From positions 1 to 6,666 of the forward strand of contig DASRUX010000056.1 of NCBI GenBank assembly GCA_035655235.1: a DNA stretch of 6,666 nucleotides. The letters are read 5' to 3'. The stretch is from JAGTRP01 sp035655235 (GTDB lineage Bacteria > Pseudomonadota > Gammaproteobacteria > Burkholderiales > Rhodocyclaceae). Position numbers and translations under genes: made by a program. The notes under the pieces are model-generated. The model was given only the letters and a program-made list of their open reading frames with translations. It was not told the DNA's origin and made no database searches. This document shows, piece by piece, positions 1 through 6,666 of the stretch. Position 1 is the first letter of the stretch. The number at the start of each line of letters is the position of its first letter.

Positions 1-1821
1 AAACTGCCGTCGTCGGAAGTCTTCCTCCAGGCCGTGGACCGGGTCTTCAGCTCGGGCTTCCTGTTCGGCGGCCTCGACTACGCCGCTCTCCTCAAGCTCC
101 TCTACGATTTCGATGTGACCCGGTCGGTGGACCATCTGCGCATTGCCAGCGAAATCCGGGAATTTCCCCCCGCCCGACGGGCTCTCTACAAGGGTGTGAG
201 GATCGCCGGCGGCGAGGCGGTCTACATGTTCGAGCCTGTCGAGCTGGAAAGCACGGTGGACGAGCCGGTCTATGAAACCGACGCCAATGGCGAGCAGAAG
301 GTCATCGGCAGCGAACGCAAGGTGGTGGCGGAGAAGGCCAGCCTGGAGCTGGATGAGTTCGTGGCGGAGATGTGGGCCAAGGGCGTGCGCTTCGGCATCG
401 ACATTCCCGCCGTGCAGGCCGCTATCCGCGAGGGCAAGTGCGAGCGGGTGGTGGTGGCCCGGACCAAGGAAGCCAAGGAAGGGCAGGATGCCGGCGTCAA
501 GGAAGAGACCGACGCCCTGCACCGGGACAATCGGCCCCGCCGCCTTCTGGATGGCAGGGTGGACCTGAGCCAGTTCAAGAACCGCTTCCCCCAGATCAAG
601 AAGGGCACCTTGCTGTTCCGCAAGACGCCCCGGGAACTGGGCGAGCCCGGCCGCACCGTTTCCGGTCAGTACCTGGCACCGCCGGTGCCCAAGGATTTCG
701 ACCTCTCCGGCCTGGCAGGGGAAGGGACCTGCATCGAAACCCGGGACGGCTGCGAATACATCATCGCAGCCAAGGATGGCTTCCTTAATCTGGATACCAA
801 GACCAACTGCATTTCCGTCACCGAGAAGATCGTCAACCGGGATGGGGTTAGCGCCCGCACTACCGGCAACCTGGTCCTGACCGGGGACGAGTACGAGGAA
901 TTCGGCGAGGTCCAGGAGGGGCGGGTGGTCGAGGGCAAGGGCCTCACCTTCCATGCGGATGTCTTCGGCAAGGTCCTTTCCTCCGGCGGCAATATCGTCC
1001 TGGAACAGAACCTGGTGGGTGGGGCGGCGGTGAACCGGAACGGTTCCATCGCCGTTGCCGGGCTCACTTCCAACGCCCTGGTCCAGACCGCCAGCGGCGT
1101 TATCCACCTGGCCCGGGCCGAGAATTCCATCCTGATCGGCGACCGGGTGGAGGTGGAGTCGGCCCACAACTGCATCATCCTGGCCGACTCGGTGGAAATC
1201 GAGAAGGCCGAGGGGGGCGCCATCGCCGGCCGCCGGGTCCATATCGAAGCGGGTGCGGGCTGGAGCGGGCAGGAACTGCTGGTTTCCATGCTCTTGCCGG
1301 ATTTTTCCGGCATCAACCAGGCCCAGAAGAAGGAACTGGGCTACCTGGCCGAATGCGAGGAACTGGTGGCCGGGTTGAAGCGGGGCATCGACAGCCTGAT
1401 GGAGCAGCCGGAGCTGCAGAAGTATTTCGCCCTGGCCGGCAAGATCCATCGCAAGGAAATCACCCTGACCTCGGAACAGCAGGGCCAGTGGCAGCAGATG
1501 TCGGCCCGTCAGGCTCCCGCCTTGAAGCGCATTTCCCAGGGGCGGCAGGACATGAAGTCCCTGGAGGGCGAAATGCAAGGCGTGCGGGAGAGGATTGCGG
1601 CCTTCGAAACCGAGAAGAGCAAGGCAGTGGGAGAGGTGGAGTGCCGTATCGACTCGGTCCAGGGGGACGTGATCGTACGGACCCTGGTGCAGCCCTTGGA
1701 TGCTCCGCCGCTCTCCCGCCTGCCGCCTCGCGATCTCAAGCAGCGCCTGCGGGCACCCGATGAGGGAGGGAAGCGGCTGTTTGCCGGCAACACCGGCCAG
1801 TTTTCCTGGAAGCCGGCGTAA
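1..1821 (+). CDS. FapA/DUF342-family protein, 5'-truncated by window edge
   Basis: The frame is open from base 1 to the TAA at 1819-1821, giving 606 residues. The GTG at 34 is probably an internal Val codon, since coding sense continues back to the edge. Counting from that GTG, residues about 185-250 hold the family's conserved segment (KKGTLLF, then GEPGRTVSG). Residues about 255-410 form a run of short Gly/Val/Ile-rich repeats (TGNL, FGKVLSSGGNIVL, GGAIAGRRVHIEAGAG) typical of the DUF342 right-handed beta-helix. Residues about 427-535 are charged and look coiled-coil. No signal peptide or membrane segment is visible, so it is probably cytoplasmic. DUF342 proteins are often named flagellar assembly protein A; in Vibrio a FapA has been tied to polar flagellation. 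No flagellar gene is visible here, so a motility role is inference. The family call is strong; the function is not settled. Confidence 0.85.
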   Translation, partial: KLPSSEVFLQAVDRVFSSGFLFGGLDYAALLKLLYDFDVTRSVDHLRIASEIREFPPARRALYKGVRIAGGEAVYMFEPVELESTVDEPVYETDANGEQKVIGSERKVVAEKASLELDEFVAEMWAKGVRFGIDIPAVQAAIREGKCERVVVARTKEAKEGQDAGVKEETDALHRDNRPRRLLDGRVDLSQFKNRFPQIKKGTLLFRKTPRELGEPGRTVSGQYLAPPVPKDFDLSGLAGEGTCIETRDGCEYIIAAKDGFLNLDTKTNCISVTEKIVNRDGVSARTTGNLVLTGDEYEEFGEVQEGRVVEGKGLTFHADVFGKVLSSGGNIVLEQNLVGGAAVNRNGSIAVAGLTSNALVQTASGVIHLARAENSILIGDRVEVESAHNCIILADSVEIEKAEGGAIAGRRVHIEAGAGWSGQELLVSMLLPDFSGINQAQKKELGYLAECEELVAGLKRGIDSLMEQPELQKYFALAGKIHRKEITLTSEQQGQWQQMSARQAPALKRISQGRQDMKSLEGEMQGVRERIAAFETEKSKAVGEVECRIDSVQGDVIVRTLVQPLDAPPLSRLPPRDLKQRLRAPDEGGKRLFAGNTGQFSWKPA

Positions 1822-1828
1822 GCGCTTC

Positions 1829-2452
1829 CTAGCTTCCTTCCCGCTCGTCCAGGGCCATGGCGGCCTTGACCAGCTCGGCCAGGGTGCGCACGTCCATCTT
1901 CTCCATGACCCGGGCCCGGTGGGCTTCCACCGTCTTCATGCTGATGTCCAACTCGTCGGCGATCTGCTTGTTGAGCTTGCCGGCCACCACCAGGCGCATC
2001 ACTTCCCGTTCCCGGGGCGTGAGCTGTTCGGCCCGGTGGGTGAGGGCGGTGTCCCGCTGGCGGCGGGCGGCCAGTTGGCTGTCCAGTTCCAGGGCTCGGC
2101 GGATGCGAACCAGGAGATCTTCGTTGTTGAAGGGTTTTTCGATGAAGTCGCAGGCGCCCCGCTGCAGGGCGGAAACGGCCATGGGCACGTCGCCGTGGCC
2201 GGTGACGAAGATGATGGGCAGGGCGCAGCCCAGGACGTCCAGGCGCTCGTGGAGTTCCAGGCCGCTCATGTCGGGCATGCGCACGTCCAGCACCAGGCAG
2301 CCCCGCATGTCGTCGGAGCGGGCGGCGAGGAAGGCGGCGGCCGAGTCGTAGCAGGCCACTGGGTAGCCTTCCCCTTCCAGGAGCCAGGTCATGGAGTCGC
2401 GCATGGCCTCGTCGTCGTCGATGACGTGGATGATCGGCACGATATCGCTCAT
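1829..2452 (-). CDS. FixJ/NarL-type response regulator, LuxR HTH output
   Basis: This 207-residue protein has the usual length and layout of FixJ-type transcription regulators. The receiver domain (about 5-120) has acidic pocket residues D12-D14, phospho-acceptor D56 in LVLDVRMPDMSG, T84 in FVTGHGD and K106 in EKPF, so it looks competent for phosphorylation. A short linker leads to a LuxR/GerE helix-turn-helix at about 144-200 (LTPREREVMRLVVAGK, then SMKTVEAHRARVMEKM). It should bind DNA as a phosphorylation-controlled dimer. Its cognate kinase is very probably the gene just upstream, whose stop is 1 base before this ATG. A GAGGA ribosome-binding site inside the kinase's last codons supports the start and suggests coupled translation. 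Target genes cannot be read from this window. It resembles FixJ/TodT-like regulators, but no specific symbol is justified. Confidence 0.95.
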   Translation of the reverse strand: MSDIVPIIHVIDDDEAMRDSMTWLLEGEGYPVACYDSAAAFLAARSDDMRGCLVLDVRMPDMSGLELHERLDVLGCALPIIFVTGHGDVPMAVSALQRGACDFIEKPFNNEDLLVRIRRALELDSQLAARRQRDTALTHRAEQLTPREREVMRLVVAGKLNKQIADELDISMKTVEAHRARVMEKMDVRTLAELVKAAMALDEREGS

Positions 2453-2453
2453 G

Positions 2454-4829
2454 TCATTCCTCGATGGGTACGGTGAAACGGAAGACGGTGCCGCCTTCCT
2501 TGGCAGGTTCGGCCCATAGCCGTCCCTGGTGGAACTCGATGATGGAACGGCAGATGGCCAGGCCGATGCCCATGCCCTCCGGCTTGGTAGTGTAGAACGG
2601 CGCGAAGACCTTCTCCAAGTCGTCGTCGGCGAGGCCGTGGCCGTGGTCGGCGACGGCGACCTCCAGCAGGCGGTCGTCGATGCGGCTGGCGCTCACTTCC
2701 AGCCGGCGACGCTCCGCCGGGGTGTCGTGCATGGCTTCGATGCCGTTCTTGAGCAGATTGAGGAGCACCTGTTCGATCATGATGCGATCCACCACGATGG
2801 CCGGCAGGTCCTCCGGGATATCCACCTCGATATGGACGCCGGTTTTCTTGGCCTCGATATCGGCGAAGGCCCGGGTTTCCTCCACCAGTTCCGCCAGGGC
2901 GGCCGGCTGGCGGTTGGGGTCGCCCTTCTTCACCATGTCCCGCATGCGGCGGATGATCTTGCCGGCCCGTTCGGCCTGGTCGCAGGTCTTCTGCATGGCG
3001 GAGAGGATGTCCTCCATGCGGTAATTGCCCGACTGCAGCCGCTTGACGCAACCGGCACTGTAGTTGGCGATGGCGGAAAGGGGCTGGTTCAGCTCGTGGG
3101 CCAGGGAGGAGGCCATCTCGCCCATGGTGATGAGGCGGGAGGTCTGTTCCAGGCGTTTCTGCTGCTTCAGGTTCTCTTCGTCGATGTACTTCTGTTCGGT
3201 GATATCGGCGGCGATCTGCACCCGCACCGTGCGCCCATCCACCCAGCGGATGGCCCGCTCGTGCAGGTGGTACCAGCGGCCGGACAGGGCGTGCTGGATT
3301 TCGCCGTCGTAGATTTCGCAGGGCAGGTCGTTCCCCGATAGTTCGGCGGGATCGTGGGACAGGGCTTCCGGAGGCGGCCGGCAGGGCGAGGTGACCAAGG
3401 CCGAGTCGCGGCCGATGACATCGAAGCCGTAGATCGCCCGGAAGGCCCGGTTGGCAAAGAGGATTTCCCCGGTGGCGGCGTCGGCGACGTGCACCCCGGT
3501 ATCGAGGCCGTCGATGACCGTGGCGAAGCGCTCGTGGGCCCGCTCCAGCTCGACCCGGACCCGCTTGGGCTCGGTGATGTCGTTCATGGATGCCATCCAG
3601 CCGATCTGGCGGCCGTCGGTCTCGATGAGGGGCGAGAAATACAGGCGCACGTCGAAGCGTTCCCCGTTCCTGCGCATGATGCGCATCTCGAAGCCGCCGG
3701 CTGGCGCCTGGCCGGCCAGGGCGACCTCGATGTTGTGCTTGAGCTGCTCGAATTCCTCCGGCGGCCAGTAGGGGTAGGGCGGGGCGATCCCCAGCAGTTC
3801 CGCCTCGGAAAAGCCGGTCATGCGGCAGAAGGCGGAGTTCACAAAGGTGATCCGGCCTTGCAGGTCGATGGCCCGCAGGCCGGTGACCATGGATTGGGAC
3901 ATGGCCTGGCGGAAGGCATAGGCGGCCCGCAGTTGCTCCTCGGTCCTCGCCCGGTGGCGGGCGTGCCGGCGCAGCTGGATGAGGGTGCCGGCCACCAGCA
4001 GGGTGAGGACGACGATGATGGCGGCCGGGGCGTAGGGCAGCCAGGCGCCGCCAGTGCGGTAGGCGACGATCTGGAGGCCCAGGCGGTTGTTCAGGAGATC
4101 GATGTTGATGGCGCCGGAAATCTTGCGGTCCGTCGGCTTCACCGAGGTATTGCTCAACAGCTCCCGGGAGTCGGCATCGGTCAGGGTCAGGCTGTACTTG
4201 GTGTTGAACCAGGCCGGCAGGGCGACCCGCAGGAGGGTATCCACGGAATGGAAGGCGACGAAGGCGCCCAGGTCGCTCCGCGCCCGCTGGACCGGGACGA
4301 TCAGGCCGACATGGCGCTCGGTGCCGTCCGGATAGACCGGCGTGAAGGTGGCGCGCCGGGACCTCAGGGCATCCATGAGCGTGCTCAGCCGGATGCCGCC
4401 CAACTGGTCGCCGACAAAGGTGGCGGTGGACTCGTAGGGCGCTACCCATTCCACCTTGCCGTCGGTGTTGACCCAGGCGATGGCGACGATGTCCGGGTTT
4501 TCCTCGACATAGCGGCTGGCCCGGACCTGGAAAGACTCGTATTCCAGGTGGCGGTATTCCTGGTCCCGAGCCAGTTCGGCGAGGAAATCCTGGTGGCCGT
4601 GCAGGCGCGCCTCGATGGTGCGTTCGGCCCAGTGCATGTCCCCCTCAAGGGCGGAGCGGGCGGTGTCCTGTTCCCGCCATTGCAGGATGGCGGTGGTGAC
4701 GAGCATGGCCAGGGCGAAGAAACCGATGGCCACATAGGGGGCGAACCACAGCCAGGCCTGCCTGGGGTGGGGAGGGGGCGTGGGGAAAAGCATGCCCCCA
4801 TTCTTGGCTGAGCGCGCCGCCCCGGCCAT
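2454..4829 (-). CDS. Membrane PAS-domain sensor histidine kinase
   Basis: The 791-residue protein begins with a short Pro-rich tail and membrane helix 1 (about 26-50). A periplasmic domain of roughly 210 residues (51-262) follows, then helix 2 (about 263-286). The periplasmic domain looks CHASE/Cache-like (NPDIVAIAWVNTDGKVEWV), but its ligand is unknown. Two PAS domains follow, about 305-421 (ends MNDITEPKR) and 432-547 (ends AADITEQK). Neither shows a LOV flavin cysteine motif. The kinase core has the H-box SLAHELNQPLSAI with H578, N-box NLLKNGIEAM (N691, N695), G1 box DHGHGL, F-box FAPFYTTKP and G2 GMGIGLAI; all key residues are present. HELNQPL is typical of the FixL/DctB-like HPK4 class. 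The start at 4829 is favoured by TAAGG 10 bases upstream; Met13 (4793) is an alternative. It should phosphorylate the regulator immediately downstream. Confidence 0.93.
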   Translation of the reverse strand: MAGAARSAKNGGMLFPTPPPHPRQAWLWFAPYVAIGFFALAMLVTTAILQWREQDTARSALEGDMHWAERTIEARLHGHQDFLAELARDQEYRHLEYESFQVRASRYVEENPDIVAIAWVNTDGKVEWVAPYESTATFVGDQLGGIRLSTLMDALRSRRATFTPVYPDGTERHVGLIVPVQRARSDLGAFVAFHSVDTLLRVALPAWFNTKYSLTLTDADSRELLSNTSVKPTDRKISGAINIDLLNNRLGLQIVAYRTGGAWLPYAPAAIIVVLTLLVAGTLIQLRRHARHRARTEEQLRAAYAFRQAMSQSMVTGLRAIDLQGRITFVNSAFCRMTGFSEAELLGIAPPYPYWPPEEFEQLKHNIEVALAGQAPAGGFEMRIMRRNGERFDVRLYFSPLIETDGRQIGWMASMNDITEPKRVRVELERAHERFATVIDGLDTGVHVADAATGEILFANRAFRAIYGFDVIGRDSALVTSPCRPPPEALSHDPAELSGNDLPCEIYDGEIQHALSGRWYHLHERAIRWVDGRTVRVQIAADITEQKYIDEENLKQQKRLEQTSRLITMGEMASSLAHELNQPLSAIANYSAGCVKRLQSGNYRMEDILSAMQKTCDQAERAGKIIRRMRDMVKKGDPNRQPAALAELVEETRAFADIEAKKTGVHIEVDIPEDLPAIVVDRIMIEQVLLNLLKNGIEAMHDTPAERRRLEVSASRIDDRLLEVAVADHGHGLADDDLEKVFAPFYTTKPEGMGIGLAICRSIIEFHQGRLWAEPAKEGGTVFRFTVPIEE
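2458..2462 (-). promoter_or_regulatory. Ribosome-binding site of the response regulator
   Basis: On the minus strand GAGGA lies 5 bases before the regulator's ATG (GAGGA-ATGAC-ATG). It is built from the two final Glu codons of the histidine kinase. This fixes the regulator start and points to translational coupling of the two partners. Confidence 0.8.
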
Positions 4830-4839
4830 TGGAGAAAAC

Positions 4840-4844
4840 CCTTA
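4840..4844 (-). promoter_or_regulatory. Possible ribosome-binding site of the histidine kinase
   Basis: TAAGG sits 10 bases before the ATG at 4829, inside the 38-base gap after the cyclase stop. It matches part of the Shine-Dalgarno consensus but the spacing is long. It is better than what precedes the alternative start at 4793. No promoter is evident in this gap, consistent with read-through from the cyclase gene. Confidence 0.45.
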
Positions 4845-4867
4845 ATGCCGGGGTTTGGGGATGGCGG

Positions 4868-6666
4868 TCAGTATTCCTTCTTGTCGTGCCACATCTCCTG
4901 GCGGAAGCGCACGACCTTGTTGCGGCCGGTTTCCTTGGCCTGGTACAGGGCGACATCGGCAAACTTGACGGCTTGCCAGAAGGTTTCGCTGTCGGACGGG
5001 AAGTCGGAGATGCCGATGGAAATGGTCTTGTTGAGGACGGTGCCGGCCACCTGGATCTTGAGGTTCTCGACGGCGACGCGGATGTTCTCCGCCACCCGTT
5101 CGGCGGCATCGCCCTCGGCGTCCTGGAGGATGATCAGGAATTCTTCGCCACCGTAGCGGATCACCAGGTCGGAGGCCCGCACGCTTTCCTTGAACACCCT
5201 GGCTACCGCCTTGAGGACGGTATCGCCGGCATCGTGGCCGTAGGTGTCGTTCACCATCTTGAAATAGTCCAGGTCCAGCATCAGCACGGCCAGGTGGATC
5301 TGCCGGCGCTGGGCGCTGGCCAGCAGGGTGGCCATGAACTCTTCCAGGAAACGGCGGTTGGACAGGCCGGTCATCGGGTCGTGGAGGTTGGCTTCCTTGA
5401 GGGTTTCCATCAGGCGCTTGGTTTCCAGCACCGGCGACGCTTCCCGCAGGTAGACCTTGACGTAGGGCAGGATGCTGGACAGGTGGTCGGCCTCTTCTTC
5501 CCTGGCGATGAGCTGGACGACGCTGCCGACGGTACCCGACTGGATGACCGGCAGGCAGACATGGCGCCAGCCGCTGCCGTCGGCCGGGGGCTGGAAGGAG
5601 TAGCAGATGCCGGGGCTCAGCACGCCGTCGGTGGTGTGGCCGGTACGGCGGGCCCGGCAGGCCTCGGGGCGGGTCAGCACCTGGGGATCGCACCAGCGGC
5701 AGTCGGCGGAAAGGGTGCCGTCCACAATGACGGGCCGGATGTTGTTGGTGCCGTTGCCGACCTCGTAAAGGGAGTATTCCTTGACCTTGAACTCGGTTTC
5801 GAGATTGACCGCGATGCGCTGGTAGATCTCGATCTTGGTCTCGTCCTCTTCGATGGCCTGCTTGAAGTGGGCCGCCCGGGTCAGGCTGTCCACCATGTCG
5901 ATGGTGGCGGTCAGAAGATTCTCGTCCGGCGACGGCGTGCGCTGGGTCAGGCGGGCCACATTGGTGCCGATACGGTTGAGGCCGTCATCCAGGAAACCCA
6001 GCAGCCGGTTCATGTCGTTGGCGATCTGGCCGATTTCGTCGTGGGTCTGCTGCTGGACATGGGCCTTGAAGTCGCCTTCCAGTGCCCGGTGCACGGCTTC
6101 CTCGACGGCATGGGCGGTGTCGGAAACGGGGCGCAGCAGGCGGCGGGCCAGGAGGATGAGGAGGACCGAGAAGATGGTCACCGCGATGGCAATGCCGGTC
6201 ACGGTCAACAAGGCCTTCTGCTTCAGGTCGTCGATGGACAAGGTCATGGTCACCGCGCCCAGGACGGTGCCTTCCTTCACCTGGTGGCACTGGAGGCAAT
6301 TGGGATTGCCGCTGACCGTGGCGATGTAGGGGATGGTGCCGCGGTAGATGGACTCGCCCTTGTCGGTCACCAATTCGAAACGGGGCTTGCCTTCCGCCAG
6401 GACCGCCCTTTCGATGTCGTCGGCGGCGGTTTCCAGGTTAAGGCCCTCGCCGAACTGTTTGCTGACTTCGGGGGAGCGAATCACCCGGGCCGAGCGCAGC
6501 CCATGGACCTCGGTGAGGCGCTGCAGAAAGCGTTCCCGTTTGTCGATGACCCCGTTGATCATGGACTCGGTGAGATGGACCCGTACGATTTCCGCCGAGG
6601 TGAGGAGATGCTCCGTGGCTGATGCGATGGAGAAACTCCGGAAGGCGTAAAGGCTGATGGCAATCA
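4868..6666 (-). CDS. Membrane diguanylate cyclase with periplasmic haem-c-type sensor domain, 5'-truncated by window edge
   Basis: Makes c-di-GMP from two GTP. The frame stays open for 34 codons upstream of the first in-frame ATG (6562) to the edge. Those codons include a hydrophobic stretch (IAISLYAF) that looks like the end of an N-terminal membrane helix, so the real start is outside. Numbering from the 6562 Met: a periplasmic domain (to about 117) carries CLQCH at 89-93, a c-type haem attachment motif, in a Tll0287/DUF3365-like context (RVIRSPEV, KQFGEGLN). A membrane helix (118-139) and HAMP (about 140-192) follow. A GAF-like region (about 230-355) has cysteines 288, 291, 302, 320 and 336. 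The GGDEF domain (about 393-555) has metal/substrate residues in MLDLDYFKMVNDTYGHDAGD, the active motif GGEEF (471-475) and the inhibitory I-site RASD (462-465). No EAL domain is present. It probably heads the operon with the kinase and regulator. Haem attachment is inferred from the motif. Confidence 0.92.
   Translation of the reverse strand, partial: IAISLYAFRSFSIASATEHLLTSAEIVRVHLTESMINGVIDKRERFLQRLTEVHGLRSARVIRSPEVSKQFGEGLNLETAADDIERAVLAEGKPRFELVTDKGESIYRGTIPYIATVSGNPNCLQCHQVKEGTVLGAVTMTLSIDDLKQKALLTVTGIAIAVTIFSVLLILLARRLLRPVSDTAHAVEEAVHRALEGDFKAHVQQQTHDEIGQIANDMNRLLGFLDDGLNRIGTNVARLTQRTPSPDENLLTATIDMVDSLTRAAHFKQAIEEDETKIEIYQRIAVNLETEFKVKEYSLYEVGNGTNNIRPVIVDGTLSADCRWCDPQVLTRPEACRARRTGHTTDGVLSPGICYSFQPPADGSGWRHVCLPVIQSGTVGSVVQLIAREEEADHLSSILPYVKVYLREASPVLETKRLMETLKEANLHDPMTGLSNRRFLEEFMATLLASAQRRQIHLAVLMLDLDYFKMVNDTYGHDAGDTVLKAVARVFKESVRASDLVIRYGGEEFLIILQDAEGDAAERVAENIRVAVENLKIQVAGTVLNKTISIGISDFPSDSETFWQAVKFADVALYQAKETGRNKVVRFRQEMWHDKKEY

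Noticed and set aside
1808..1829. Possible bidirectional terminator between the convergent genes (GGAAGC and GCTTCC arms, 10-base loop)
   Set aside because: The stem is only 6 bp and neither strand has a T-run after it. It may contribute to 3' ends but does not meet the standard for an intrinsic terminator.
2640..2648. Kinase G1 box DHGHG as a degenerate, inactive site
   Set aside because: The essential Asp and both Gly of the DxGxG pattern are present; only the variable positions are His, so activity is expected.
3186..3914. Haem or flavin binding by the kinase PAS domains, by analogy with FixL or LOV proteins
   Set aside because: No LOV-type cysteine motif is present and I could not identify a FixL-like haem-ligating histidine. 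The FixL resemblance is confined to the kinase core and the partner regulator.
2449..4449. 666-codon minus-strand frame overlapping the kinase in another frame
   Set aside because: The product is Arg/Pro/Gly-rich without domains, a typical out-of-frame shadow of GC-rich coding DNA.
3354..4811. 485-codon plus-strand frame opposite the histidine kinase
   Set aside because: It has the same Gly/Asp/Val-rich shadow composition. The minus-strand frame has all the kinase boxes.
4829..6622. 597-codon open frame on the plus strand opposite the cyclase
   Set aside because: Its translation is low-complexity, rich in Gly, Val, Asp and His, and has no recognisable domain. It is the mirror of a GC-rich gene whose minus-strand product has clear HAMP and GGDEF motifs.

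Overview
The window is GC-rich, densely coding bacterial DNA. It carries four genes in two convergent groups. The gene families, the strong G/C bias at third codon positions and the redox-sensor protein types fit a betaproteobacterium, perhaps of the Rhodocyclales (Azospira/Dechloromonas-like). That placement is from general resemblance only and has not been tested.

Left part, plus strand (1-1821): the 3' part of a large FapA/DUF342-family gene whose start lies before the window. Its stop is only 7 bases from the stop of the next gene, which lies on the other strand.

Right part, minus strand (6666 down to 1829): three genes read in one direction with very short gaps, so probably one operon. 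In transcription order they are: (1) a membrane-bound diguanylate cyclase with a periplasmic CxxCH (haem c) sensor domain, HAMP, a cysteine-containing cytoplasmic middle domain and a GGEEF output domain, with its N-terminus beyond the right edge; (2) after 38 bases, a 791-residue membrane histidine kinase with a periplasmic sensor domain and two PAS domains; (3) after 1 base, a FixJ/NarL-type response regulator with a LuxR DNA-binding domain. The ribosome-binding site of the regulator is inside the last two codons of the kinase.

Inferred working model: the kinase and regulator form a FixL/FixJ-like phosphorelay controlling transcription of unknown targets. The cyclase makes c-di-GMP in response to a redox or gas signal, or some other haem-linked signal. 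Together they would link an environmental, possibly respiratory, cue to both gene expression and a motility/biofilm second messenger. No RNA genes, mobile elements, CRISPR arrays, repeats or convincing promoters were seen. There is no intergenic stretch longer than 38 bases. The most notable signals are the haem-binding motif and the separate cysteine cluster in the cyclase.
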